A stretch of DNA of 64,000 bases, from positions 186,001-250,000 of the forward strand of contig JAKMXF010000318.1 of NCBI GenBank assembly GCA_024704765.1, given 5' to 3'. This DNA is from Oopsacas minuta (taxonomy: Eukaryota; Porifera; Hexactinellida; Lyssacinosida; Leucopsacidae). The notes under the pieces are model-generated. The model was not told where the DNA came from and did no database searches. It worked only from the letters and a program-made list of their open reading frames with translations. Positions 9,447 through 20,919 of this stretch are shown piece by piece. Positions within the stretch are counted from its first letter, which is position 1. Every line of letters starts with the position of its first letter. The translations under genes were made by a program, and so were the position numbers.

Positions 9447-12070
9447 TCAAAGTATAGCATCTTTAGTAGCATCATTAATTCCACCAGAAGGTTCTGATAA
9501 TCTTCTGTTGGTTAAAACGAGAGAATCTACAGCTGAAATATGCTGTTCATCAGGGGTGGTGGTTACCTCGATTGGAGCTGCATCCTGCTTCTTTTCACGT
9601 TTCTCCCAAATACAATAAATGGTTAGAAGAATTGCCACGAAAAGAATGATAAGTATAATAGCAATGAAAGCGCAAATAGGGATTAGAAAGCAAGCGAGGC
9701 ATGGATCACGTGAAGCTAAAAAGTAGGTGGGATAAACACATGAAGGGGAAAATAATATTATATACTTACAGGTCTCAGATGTAGTGATGATGTTAAAAAC
9801 GGCGAATACTGGAGTAGCTTGCTTCAAGAAAATTGAAATTAACACACAACAATTCTACACGAATAAAATCTGTAAAACTAACCTCATTCCTATCATAGAA
9901 TAGTATATAATAGCTGATCTGGTAATCCGTGTTAGATAGAAGTGGAATATTGTAAGCAATAGACCCATTGAATGTATATACGCTTCCTTCACCTACTATG
10001 AATTGTATGTAGTCAGTCGGTTGGTTAAAATATGTATCATCAAGTATAGCATGAATGCGAATAGTGTCAGCTCCATTCCGTAGAATAACGCCATTTGCTG
10101 TTGTTGTTACAGCATTGTATCTCTGATTATTAGTGTATGTTGAGAAAATTGGAGAATTACCGGATTCAGCAATGATATAGATTACCCTATGAAGTGTTTG
10201 TTAAGAACTGATTCTGAGGAAATGTATGTAGTAAATATATTTACTTACACGATATCTGCAGTTAGGAATAACTGTTGTGTTGGTACATATATCTGTATTG
10301 TAGTAGAGGAAATACTTGGTGCGGCTGTTGTGGGCAGATTGCTGTCAGGAACTTTTGAAATACAAAAAATAAATAGTATTTGAAAGATAGAAAAGTATAA
10401 CCAATCAGGTATTACCCATAGGAAAGGTTACAACTGCAGGTGCTGTTGTAATATCCCCTTGAGCTATTTCATTAACAATAGACACATCTACAGAGTATAG
10501 AGTATTAGGAGATAATCCAGTCACAGTTACTTGGTAAGGTCCTGTACTGTTGATAACATAGTATACAATAGAATTTGAATAGCTTGAAGTGTAGTAGAAA
10601 ATGTTGAATGATCTCAACTCTCCATTCACAGTAGAAATGTCTATACTCCAAGAAACATCAATTTGTTGATATGACACAACTAGCAAGCTCAAATTCAGAG
10701 GAATTCCACTAGGAGCTAATAACAAAGATAAATTACACTATTTCTATATACAATATGTGATATACAAATATACTCACCAGCAGAAGGAAATGTAACCTCA
10801 AGTGTAAGAGGGAGGGTGGATCCTTCAGCATTTCGTGCACTCACATTCAACTGGTAGGAATAGTTTGGAAGGAAATCACATACAGTTATATTGTTACCAG
10901 CAGGAACACTAACTGTATCAACAGAAGTAACATCAAGTATTGTACTCGAGTTTGAAGATTGGAAGAAATCACTACTTGGCAGAGTACCCACATACACAAT
11001 GGTGTAGTCCAGTAGAAGACCGTTCAGGAATGGAATCGTGAGTGTAGGTACCAAGAAAGATATACAAGTAGAAGTGAGTGTAAAATTGGTGATTTCTGAG
11101 AGGTTGAAAGGTACTACACTCGGTGGCGCTAGAAAGGATATTTGTAAAAGATGCAATTGAAATGATTAAGTATTTGTATTTGTATTTGCTTTTACTCACC
11201 AACTACTGGAGTAGTTGCTGATATCGATTCACTAGCTACACCTATACCAGCTCCATTGACAGCTCTCACAGAGACAGTATAAGTTATTCCTTCTTCCACT
11301 ATGAAGTCGTTTGAGAAACCAGTGATAGAAGATATTGGATATGACTCTGTCGTCTCAAATTCCTGTGTATAAGGTCCCAGTATTATGATATTTGAAAAGT
11401 CTATGATAAAGCTAGTGATAGGTCCATTCTGTTCTAATTCTGGAGGAGCGAACCATGACACACGTATTGTAGACGCATTTATAGTGTTAACTGAGCTAAG
11501 ACTTCCTGCAGCAGGGACTATTGGAAAAAATTTCCAAAAATTATTTATAGCAGATACAAGCCTTTTATATGTTACCTGCTTGATCAGTTGTAGCCATTTG
11601 TACACTTGGTGATACCATTGTAGAAAGTAGAATGCCAACAACAGTCACAGTGTACTCAGTGAAGGGAAATAATCCAACTACCTCAAGGACCTGGTCATTA
11701 TAATTCGGGCTCATGCCTATGTTTGTATCTATCAAAACAGAGTCCGTAGTGCTACGTACAGCTGATAATATTGTTACATTGTAAGATAGAACACCAGGTA
11801 CAACCGTTCCAGAAAAGCTGATATTCAGAGCTGTAGAGTTGAGTGCGACAACAGTAAGATTCTGTACTGGCTCACTAACTACACAGTAAAAGTAACTAAA
11901 TATTTTTCTATAAATATAAATTTCAATTCCCCTTACTTGTTGCTGTTGTTTGTTGTATTATCAAATACAGCACCTAAAATACAGAGAATTATTAGCATTT
12001 GAAAATTCTTGTAAAAACGTGCAACCTTGTAACTTACTGAATAGAAAAGAATCAGATATAGTTTATACAT
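9447..12070 (-). CDS. FN3-domain type I membrane receptor A
   Basis: Ten exons, 2070 nt, 689 residues: 12038-12070, 11937-11973, 11576-11878, 11200-11517, 10778-11128, 10416-10715, 10249-10351, 9883-10186, 9770-9821, 9447-9715. Exons 1-2 encode a split signal peptide (MYKLYLILFYS / VLYLIIQQTTAT). Four FN3 domains follow, each on one phase-1 exon, with many N-glycosylation sites, then a membrane-proximal domain on three exons. The last exon has a CLACFLIP-type transmembrane helix and a 50-residue tail without a catalytic domain. It is a paralog of receptor B, with which it shares an almost identical 1.07-kb inverted repeat covering FN3 domains 2-4. The ligand is unknown; adhesion or recognition is inference. 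Exon borders were read by hand but close exactly in frame. Confidence 0.85.
10452..11523 (-). repeat. Left arm of 1.07-kb inverted repeat (receptor A)
   Basis: 1072 bp whose reverse complement matches 13433-14498, exons and introns alike. The only differences noticed are a 6-bp CAAATA copy number change in an intron (near 11177) and a T/C change near 11451. Translated FN3 segments are identical. Identity stops 6 bp inside the intron before FN3-2 and abruptly within FN3-4, after the codons for AQGD. Confidence 0.95.
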
Positions 12071-12653
12071 ATCCTATTTCTGTTGTTAATAACTATTTTC
12101 ATACAAGGCATACCTTTATATTGAGCAGTTCACAAAAACTGCTTGCAAATCTCCAATAATTATGATTCGTAACCAGTAGCTCTAACATTTGATACTATAA
12201 AAACTGTTAATGTACTCAATTACTACAACACTGCATTATTTTGCGAATTATATCCATGATTGCCAATATTCGTCTGCCACTCGATCTAGTGTCACACCCT
12301 ATTCTACTTATCAATTACGTTGGAGTGAAATTATTCTTTTGATATGTCTATTTAGAAACATTGTACGTGGCTTTACAATGCATTCAATAATTAGTTGATT
12401 GTATAACACTGTCTTAATAATTTCCAAATTTGGAAAGGTGATCATTCCTATTCTACAATTGTACAATATTTATTATTATAGATAAATTGGAATGTTATCG
12501 TTTGTAAGAGGATACATTATATTATCCTATTCTACACTTCGTATTTGTTTATGAGTAATAGTATCGTGCGGATTTGTGGTTGATCTGGCAAAGAAATGAC
12601 TTCAACTGAGGGAAATAAATAGATCACAATAATGAGAATATTAGAAAGTTAAA
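12071..12653. promoter_or_regulatory. Shared divergent promoter region of FN3 receptors A and B
   Basis: 583 bp between the two signal-peptide start codons (12070 minus, 12654 plus). No open frame, transposon end or repeat between the two halves was recognised; the inverted-repeat identity does not extend here. Promoter function is inferred from head-to-head position only. Confidence 0.5.
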
Positions 12654-15450
12654 ATGTTCAAAAATTCTATGATATTTTCCTGCAGTGTAAGTTGTATAGT
12701 TTATTGACTTATGCCACAATTGCTTGTGTCTCAACCACTTTGAATGGCCATATCTCGAAAACCGTTTTATATCATCAAAATTACAAAAATGTAGGTCAGC
12801 GTGCCATCTTCCCAAAAAGTTGTGTCTCGGGATAATTTGTCTTACCATAAATACAATATACTGGACCTTAATTAAAAATTATCCAGTTCGATGCCTGAGT
12901 CTGAGCGGTGAATTAATCTCCAATTTTAAGTTATATACAGCCTAATATTTACCTTATTACATCAAATTTTAGATACTCTGCTTCCTTCTCCAACTATCAA
13001 CTGCATCAAGTAAGTGATAATTGAAATCTGGAATAATATGAATGATTAACACTATTTTTTACATTTTGTAGTTTTCTCTCAAGTCGTGGATCTAACTGCA
13101 GTTGCACTCAACTCCACCGCTCTCAATATCAGCTTTTCTGGATCAGTTGAGAGTAATGTTGTATCATACTGTGTGACAGTAGCTTCTGATGTGCGTAATA
13201 GTACTGACACAGTCCAAATAACTACAAACATAGGAGTATTCCCGAATTATACTCGACAAGTTCTTGATTTTGGTGGATTATTTCCCTTCACTGAGTATAC
13301 CATAACTGTAATTGGTACCACCTTAACTTCTGATGTATTAGATCCAGCAATTGCGATTGAGACAACAGAACAAGCAGGTAAAGCTTGTAACTGTAAAAAT
13401 GTCAAAAAATATCAATAAATAATTTCTATCTTCAATAGTCCCTGCTGCAGGAAGTCTTAGCTCAGTTAACACTATAAATGCGTCTACAATACGTGTGTCA
13501 TGGTTTGCTCCTCCAGAATTAGAACAGAATGGACCTATCACTAGCTTTATCATAGACTTTTCAAATATCATAATACTGGGACCTTATACACAGGAATTTG
13601 AGACGACAGAGTCATATCCAATATCTTCTATTACTGGTTTCTCAAACGACTTCATAGTGGAAGAAGGAATAACTTATACTGTCTCTGTGAGAGCTGTCAA
13701 TGGAGCTGGTATAGGTGTAGCTAGTGAATCGATATCAGCAACTACTCCAGTAGTTGGTGAGTAAAAGCAAATACAAATACTTAATCATTTCAATTGCATC
13801 TTTTACAAATATCCTTTCTAGCGCCACCGAGTGTAGTACCTTTCAACCTCTCAGAAATCACCAATTTTACACTCACTTCTACTTGTATATCTTTCTTGGT
13901 ACCTACACTCACGATTCCATTCCTGAACGGTCTTCTACTGGACTACACCATTGTGTATGTGGGTACTCTGCCAAGCAGTGATTTCTTCCAATCTTCAAAC
14001 TCGAGTACAATACTTGATGTTACTTCTGTTGATACAGTTAGTGTTCCTGCTGGTAACAATATAACTGTATGTGATTTCCTTCCAAACTATTCCTACCAGT
14101 TGAATGTGAGTGCACGAAATGCTGAAGGATCCACCCTCCCTCTTACACTTGAGGTTACATTTCCTTCTGCTGGTGAGTATATTTGTATATCACATATTGT
14201 ATATAGAAATAGTGTAATTTATCTTTGTTATTAGCTCCTAGTGGAATTCCTCTGAATTTGAGCTTGCTAGTTGTGTCATATCAACAAATTGATGTTTCTT
14301 GGAGTATAGACATTTCTACTGTGAATGGAGAGTTGAGATCATTCAACATTTTCTACTACACTTCAAGCTATTCAAATTCTATTGTATACTATGTTATCAA
14401 CAGTACAGGACCTTACCAAGTAACTGTGACTGGATTATCTCCTAATACTCTATACTCTGTAGATGTGTCTATTGTTAATGAAATAGCTCAAGGGGATAAT
14501 TCATTGACTGATATGGCTCAAACTCTCCCAAGAGGTAAGTATTTATTATTTATTATATCTCAAATGTCTTTTTTATGTGCGTTTTATTTCTAAAGCTCCT
14601 GACAGCGTTATCCTCACAATACCGCCAGAAATTTTCACTACAACGGTACAGATATATATTCCAACACAACGACTATTCCCATCTGCAAATATAGCGTAAG
14701 AACAATTTCATATTAATCAATATAATTTGCTTAGAATCGATTCTTAACAAACTCTCGGTACTTTTTTTATAGGGTAATCTATATCATAGTCGATTCCACT
14801 AATCCTCCAGTATTCTCTACATACACTAATGATCAAAGATACAATTCTGTAACTACAACAAGTGATGGAGTTATTCTGGAGGATGGGACTGCTACAATTC
14901 GCATTCATGCTGTACTTGATGATTCATATTACAACCAACAGACTAACTACTTACAGATTACAGTAGGAAGAGGAGAAGTATTTTCAATCAATTCCTCTGT
15001 GTTTGACAATATTCCCCTGTTATCAGGAACTAGTTATCAGATTAGCTATTATATATTGTTCTATGATGAAAATCAGCGAATTTCTCCTGAATTTACTTTC
15101 TTCGAAAGCTTTACTGCAACTGAAACTTGTAAGTTGAAATATTGAAAAATTTTATTTTGTTGATTTATAAAATTTTATTTTTAGCAATTCCTTATGTTTG
15201 TTTGGCCTGCTTCCTGATCCCCATCTCTGTTATTCTTGCAATCATTGCAGTCATAATACTGGTTATAATTGCAGTATTGATACACTTTTTGGTATGGAAA
15301 AGACGTGGAAAAAAGGAACAAGTCAACGTACGTGTCATTCCAAATGAAAATTTCAGTAAAACAAATAAAAATTCTTTTGTTATTGCAAATCCAGATATTG
15401 AGGCAAAGTCAACTCCTCCACCAGAAGTTTATGGGACAAGTAGTGTATAA
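12654..15450 (+). CDS. FN3-domain type I membrane receptor B
   Basis: Nine exons, 2067 nt, 688 residues: 12654-12686, 12973-13009, 13072-13377, 13439-13756, 13822-14172, 14235-14534, 14596-14695, 14773-15128, 15185-15450. Exon sizes match receptor A closely (33 and 37 nt signal-peptide exons, identical 318, 351 and 300 nt FN3 exons). The signal peptide is less classic (MFKNSMIFSCS / ILCFLLQLSTAS). Four FN3 domains, a membrane-proximal domain, a CLACFLIP-type transmembrane helix and a short tail (WKRRGKKEQ...) follow. The first FN3, the proximal domain and the tail differ clearly from A, while FN3 2-4 are the same. The intron that A carries at 9822-9882 is absent here. The start exon is the least certain part. 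Confidence 0.82.
13433..14498 (+). repeat. Right arm of 1.07-kb inverted repeat (receptor B)
   Basis: 1066 bp, reverse complement of 10452-11523. The arms are separated by 1.9 kb. The length difference of 6 bp equals the single intronic indel, so no other net indel exists. Confidence 0.95.
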
Positions 15451-15490
15451 TAATATTATAGTTATTTGTGTGATATTTTGTGTGAGATCT

Positions 15491-15520
15491 CTGTATATTT
15501 CTGTATATTTCTGTATATTT
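15491..15520. repeat. Tandem 10-bp repeat, three copies
   Basis: Three perfect copies of CTGTATATTT in the probable 3' UTR of receptor B. Confidence 0.9.
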
Positions 15521-15537
15521 CTGTGAGTGTATACTTT

Positions 15538-15543
15538 AATAAA
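15538..15543 (+). terminator. Poly(A) signal AATAAA for receptor B
   Basis: AATAAA 88 nt after the stop codon of receptor B; the normal distance for a metazoan cleavage signal. Confidence 0.55.
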
Positions 15544-15860
15544 GAGAAATTATGGATTCTAAGTTTAATCAATAAAGCTTCAAATCTCAATTAACAATAA
15601 ATCTAGAATCAAAAATATTTTGGATAAACAAAAATAATGAAATAATAACTAAGTATTACTCTAGTTACGAATAAAATGAAGATCTTCTCAGGTTATCTAA
15701 ACGGGAATAATATTAAAATACTCATAAATGCTAAATTCTAATTATTTTATAGATATTTTTGATGATATTCGGTTAATTGGGAGCAAACAATATTTGCATC
15801 CTGGAATAATGGCCCAAAACTTCAAAGAAAACGATTATCTGGTGTCCCTAATAATGGGAT

Positions 15861-18800
15861 CTATTGTAATGATGTATTACAAACCTGACTTTCCTGTCCA
15901 GAGAAGTTGTCACACAAGTGTTCTGATTCTTTATCAATAGGACTCCCCATAAGTTCTGTTAGGACAGGTAATCTCTCTTTACCTTCAATCAACTCCAACC
16001 TAATGCTCTCAGCATCTACTACTGATCCTCTACTTTCATCTCTCACAATATCTCCCATAGATTTTGATCCATCCTTTAGTGTGTTTCCTAATAGATCTGT
16101 TCCTTTCAAAGTATCATCCATTGGCGCTGAGTCATTCATAGATTCTCCTATAGACTTCTGCTCCTTGGGTGTTGAACCATCTGGTGTGCTCCTCATAGGT
16201 TTTGGGACGTCCGTTGGCATAGTCTCAATATCAATAGGGGGGAAATCCAACCTGACTACAATATTATCTCTCCTTTCTCCTTGCGTTGGAGTACCAATAG
16301 GATTCACACAAGAAGTAATTTTATTAGTAGCAGCACTAGCTCCAGGAAACTGGTTTTTACCTATAACAGCGTATATTGCTTCTTTCGGAACTTCCACTTC
16401 TTCCAGCTCCTTCAGACTACTCCTGTTTGAGAATATTGTCCTTGTCTTCATTTCTACTGCTGTACTTTCTATTGCGATAATCTTTTTCTCTCTATATCTC
16501 CTCATGCACAGTAGTAAGCAAGTAATAACATGTGCCAATATCAAGCATATTACACAAAAGACACCGCATGCGCTAATGGAAGATATTACACTTGTGAAAA
16601 CATTAGCCGAATCTCCTATGAAAAACATAGTTATAAAAAATTGTATGAGATTTCTGTATGCAACTTTTTGAAGTAACTGCATACTTACCAACCCATTCCA
16701 ACCAATATCCCTGAATTTTCAAATAATTTAATGTATTTTACGTATTTCATTGATTTCCAAATTTCTCCGGGATAATCAGAATCCCTGAGGTGGTTTACAA
16801 ATATGTAATCGTGTTCATAAATATACTATACTTGCTAATCTTACCAAGTAAAGTCCTTCCTCCAGATATTACATTACTCTTTGCACCTATTCCCTCTTCA
16901 TTTTCAGCAGTTACATGCAAGGTATAAATTGTCTCGAGTGATTGTAGAGGGAAAGTTACATCTAGAGCAATTCTTGAATTAGCTGGGTATATTATAGGAG
17001 TTGATAATTCGTGGATGAATTCATTTTCGATTAAGCTGAGAGTATCTACATAGACTATGTGATATTTTGTAATAGGTCCATTTTGTTCAATTTCTCTAGG
17101 GGGATTCCATCTGATCGTAACTGAAGTTGTTTCCAGTGTAACCGTCAGCAGGACAGGAGCGCCAGGCACTAAATTTATTTATGTGAAAATTCAGAATTTA
17201 TTTTACAAATTTCATGTATTACCTTCTTGTAAAGTTCTTTGCGTCTCGTTAGCACTATCAGGACCAGATCCCAGTGCAGTAGATGCAGATATAGTAAAAT
17301 TATAGACCACATACTCTTCTAATCCTGTAATATTCTGACTATGAGATTCTGTATCAGGATAACTAGAATTGAGAATGAAGGTTAATTCATACGTCCTAGT
17401 ACTGAATAGTGAAGCAGTATACAAGATGGTGTAATGAGTAATTAAACCATTCTGATGTAAAATGGATGGAGGAGTCCAGTAAATTTGCAATTCTGTAGCA
17501 GATGCTGTCAGTAAAATTATATCTGGTGCGATAGTAGGAACTAGAGTAGGATTGAGGTAAATTGTAAAATGTAGAATTAAAATAAAATGGATTTCGCCTC
17601 TTAGCAAGTCATCTTTGCACGAATTTCCCTTGCTTATACAGTAGAACTCGGATAAGACGTACCCCCCCCGGGAAACAGAAATTAGTACGTCTTAACCGAG
17701 TGTACGACTTCCGTACAATGAAGGTTCTATACTGTATATTCCCTGATGCTCATGGTATAGTAGCTTCCATTTGTGTTCCAAAGAATCGTACTATGACCGG
17801 ACAATTTACGCAGATGAATGTTCGACGGAGGTAGAGAATCACTACTATTCGAAGAGACCAAGTCATGGTCTTAAGCCGAGTACGTCTTATCCGAGTTCTA
17901 CTGTACGTGAACTTGCTTTTAGAGGTATTGTTTCCAATATAAATCCTGAAATACTCGCTATTAGGCGTACACCACTGCAAATATTTACCTGATTCATTCG
18001 TCCTCTGTCGTATACTAGCAAATAAGCTATTTCCGCCTATTGTACCAGCACTTACACTGATAGTATAATTAATATAGGGAGATAATCTCCTTATAATCAG
18101 CTGCCCAGCAAGACTATAGTAGGTCAGGTTATCCAATCTTAAGATATCGGATCTCAGTACTGTGTCGAATATTACTCCTCTATATGTGATGTTATAGTAG
18201 ATAATAAGACCATTCTGATTTAGTAATGGGGGAGGTGACCAGGTGAATAGTATACTGGTAGAGTTTATAGATCGTGCTGTAAGGTTTTGTGGAGGTAAGT
18301 CAGGTGCTGTAGAATACAATTATAATACAGTGTAACCTCATAAACGGTGTGTCAGGGATGCTGCCCAGTATTTGCCAATTCTCGGTTTGTGGAGGTTCAG
18401 TTGATGATACTATATTATTACAATACCTCCAATTCCAGTAGTAACATTCACTTCCTGACTAGAAGGCCCTTCTCCTATCGCTGTAACAGCACTAATTATA
18501 ACAGTATAATTATTACTCTCCTCCAATCCAATGATCGTAGTATTGACCATTGCTCTAGCTGGATAGTATGACATGACGTATATAGTCCTGTTCTGTACAT
18601 CGGTATCAAATGGATGACCATATAAGGTAACATAATATGACTCTATTACTCCATTTTGTTCAGTTGCTGGTGGTGGGTCCCAGGTTAATTGTATCATTGT
18701 TGATCCAATAGGAATTCCTGTGATATTTTCGGGCGCAGCATTGGGAACTAGAGTATAAGTTGGTGTAATTTGGATTATTATTATTATTATTTATGACAAC

Positions 18801-20239
18801 ATACCATCTTCTAAAGTTGTTGTATTTATTATTTCAGATGCATTTCCCTCACCAATTGTATTTATTGCACTAATTATAATGGAATATTTAGTGTATTCTT
18901 CTAAACCAACTATTGTAATATTGTATTCAGATTCAGCAGGGTATGTCACAGTTGGTACAATGAATAGAAGAGTGCCAAATTCAATTATTGTGATATCATA
19001 ACCAGTTATAGGACCATTCTGTTCAAGCTCATCAGGAGGTAACCATGATAAATATATTGCAGTAGAGTTGAATGCTTCGCCCGTTATGTTAAGTGGCGGT
19101 GCAGATGGAGCTAAATAGATAGTGTTAGAATTTTGATAGAGTATGAATGGGAAATTGATGGTACCTGATTGAGTTGTGTGTACAGTTATTTCCTCAGAGA
19201 TTCCATCTCTCAATCCATTGTTTGCTATAATTGTAATATTATAGCTGTTGAATTCCTCCAGTCCAGTTAGATTGTAAGGGCCTTGTAATCCAGTGGTAGA
19301 AGCACCATCTTCAACATTTATTTGAATAGTTCTAACAGTTTCATCGAGTGGGAATCCAAAGTAATTCAAAGTGTATGAAGTAATAATCCCTGTAGTTTTC
19401 GGTAAGTACCAGAAAAGTTGTAATCTCGTAGAACTTGTTGCAAGTGTTAAAATACGCTCAGGAGCACAAGCTGGAGCTAGTAGTATAAATACAAATGCAT
19501 GAATTTACTTGCTATTATATGTGAATTTCTATCAACAAATAAATTGATACACCTACCTATTGATACTCTAGAAGTAAATCTTAATATGTTTTCAGTGAAT
19601 ATTGTTACCTCAATATTGTAACCTATAAAGGTGTTGATATCTCTAAAAGTATATTCAAATATGGCAGCATTTTTTGTAGATACGGTATCAGATTGGTCAA
19701 TTTTGTATTGTGACGTTCTGGAGGTTTTAACTAAATCTGAATCATCTGAATCTGAATCTGAATCATCTGAATCTAAACCTGAACCTGAACCTGAACGTGA
19801 ATCTGAATCTGAATCATTTGAATTTAAACCTGAACCTGAACCTGAACGTAAACGTGAATCTGAATCTGAATCATCTGGTTCAAATTTAAATTCGTACCTC
19901 CTTAGCAAGTTAATCGATTGATTTGTTACGACAGTCCATCGGGCAGTGAGGGATGTATCTGTCGAGTTTATGACTGTAAAATTTTCGATTGAAAAATCTA
20001 GAAAATGGAAATTATACATTTTTGCAATTGAACATATTATATTAGTTATAATTACCAGATTTCACCAGATTGATAGCAGCAAATGAGAATATCTAAACAA
20101 CATTCAATACATGAATATAAGTCACTAGAAATAAATATATAATTGAACCCTTGAATAATTACAGGAACATTTGCAAGTTTGTTAGCCCAATAATTTCATA
20201 TTAACTTACACAAACGATTGTAGCTATCCAGATTTTCAT
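15861..20239 (-). CDS. FN3-domain type I membrane receptor C, seven FN3 domains
   Basis: Ten exons, 3162 nt, 1053 residues: 20210-20239, 20056-20092, 19557-19997, 19165-19476, 18805-19110, 18427-18747, 17989-18306, 17223-17540, 16845-17168, 15861-16615. A split signal peptide (MKIWIATIVC / IFSFAAINLVKS) uses the same 30-33 nt + 37 nt layout as A and B, so all three are one family. Seven FN3 domains each fill one phase-1 exon. The first carries an Asp/Ser and Ser-Gly repeat insert. The last exon holds the transmembrane helix (ACGVFCVICLILAHVITCLLL) and a cytoplasmic tail of about 195 residues with YAVI (a YxxI sorting or SH2-type site) and a Lys/Asp/Ser-rich low-complexity region. No kinase or phosphatase domain. 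An adhesion or co-receptor role is inference. A long antisense frame over the last exon is a shadow. Confidence 0.85.
17639..17903. mobile_element. Intact MITE, 265 bp, perfect 24-bp inverted ends, TA duplication
   Basis: The 24-bp left end (17639-17662, beginning CAGTAGAACTCGG) is the exact reverse complement of 17880-17903. TA flanks both sides (17637-17638, 17904-17905). No transposase frame inside. It lies in the 17541-17988 intron of receptor C. Perfect ends suggest recent movement by a Tc1/mariner/pogo-type transposase. Confidence 0.9.
18328..18416. mobile_element. MITE family 6 remnant in receptor C intron
   Basis: Starts CAGTGTAACCTCATAAACGG and contains GTTTGTGGAGGTTC, matching the element near 27.1 kb (TGTGTAGCCTCAATAAACGG and CTTGTGGAGGCTC). 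The right end is worn, so the boundary is approximate. Confidence 0.55.
19737..19880 (-). repeat. Coding minisatellite: Asp-Ser and Ser-Gly repeat in receptor C
   Basis: GAATCT/GAATCA-type and GAACCT-type hexamers that encode, on the minus strand, two units of DSDSDS-R-(x)-SGSGSGL followed by a DSDSDSDDSD tract. It lies inside the first FN3 domain exon. Ser-Gly dipeptides flanked by acidic residues are the usual context for glycosaminoglycan attachment. Confidence 0.85.
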
Positions 20240-20919
20240 TTTATATAATTGTCCAAATTGTGAAATATTAATTATTATGGAATATTTCTCATTTCTTCTT
20301 TTATTCAAGTACGATTGACATTTCAGAAAACTCAATTGTAAAAGAAGGACTAATTATTTCGGAGCTTTGAGCAATAATTACATTCTTCCTGAACTTGCAT
20401 TCTTCATTTTCCTGGGTTACTAGCTAGATCCTCAAAGTTTGAAATTTCACCATACAACTGTGCTTCCTAAGTTAGATTTTGTAAAAAGGCGGAAATCAAA
20501 CGTATCAAATTTACAGTTACAAGTTGTTTATTTGCAATCAATAATAATAGTCAGATTTATAAATTTCTGATATCTATATCTACGTTTCCAGTTGGATAAT
20601 ACATTAATTCGTAGTACATAGCATATTCATCAGAAATTACCCCTCTAATTTGATTTCTATCAGACTGAAATAATGGCTTATCTAAGCTAAGGATGTCGTG
20701 CTGGTGTAATTACAGCAACTTTCTGAGAATATATATATGCGCTACTTATATTATTCGCTAAGTATCCAATTTGTTTATCTTCTTTCTAGCTATTTCCCTG
20801 AGTAAACAATATTTGTTGATATTTATTCATTGGTTTTCGTTTCTTATTTACTAGTATGATCTCTCGCTTCTTTATAGGATAATCCTTTAATTATAACTGT
20901 TTAAAATCATTTTCATAAG
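20240..20919. promoter_or_regulatory. Divergent intergenic region, receptor C / SH2-myosin
   Basis: 680 bp between two divergent start codons. AT-rich, no open frame or transposon ends recognised. Promoter role inferred from position. Confidence 0.45.

Larger units (their letters stand above)
15451..15860. other. Convergent 3' region of receptors B and C
   Basis: No gene seen. It contains three exact copies of the 10-mer CTGTATATTT (15491-15520) and an AATAAA polyadenylation signal for receptor B. Confidence 0.6.

Noticed and set aside
16370-16390. ITIM in the tail of receptor C
   Set aside because: EAIYAVIG has Ala at the -2 position; it fits only the looser YxxI pattern.
15907-16671. 254-residue open frame on the plus strand
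   Set aside because: Antisense to the transmembrane and tail exon of receptor C; that exon is in frame with seven FN3 exons and has a proper splice acceptor.
16690-16790. Possible extra small exon in receptor C (GGATATTGG...GTTG|GTAAGT)
   Set aside because: Including it brings a stop codon into frame; direct splicing from 16845 to 16615 keeps the frame.
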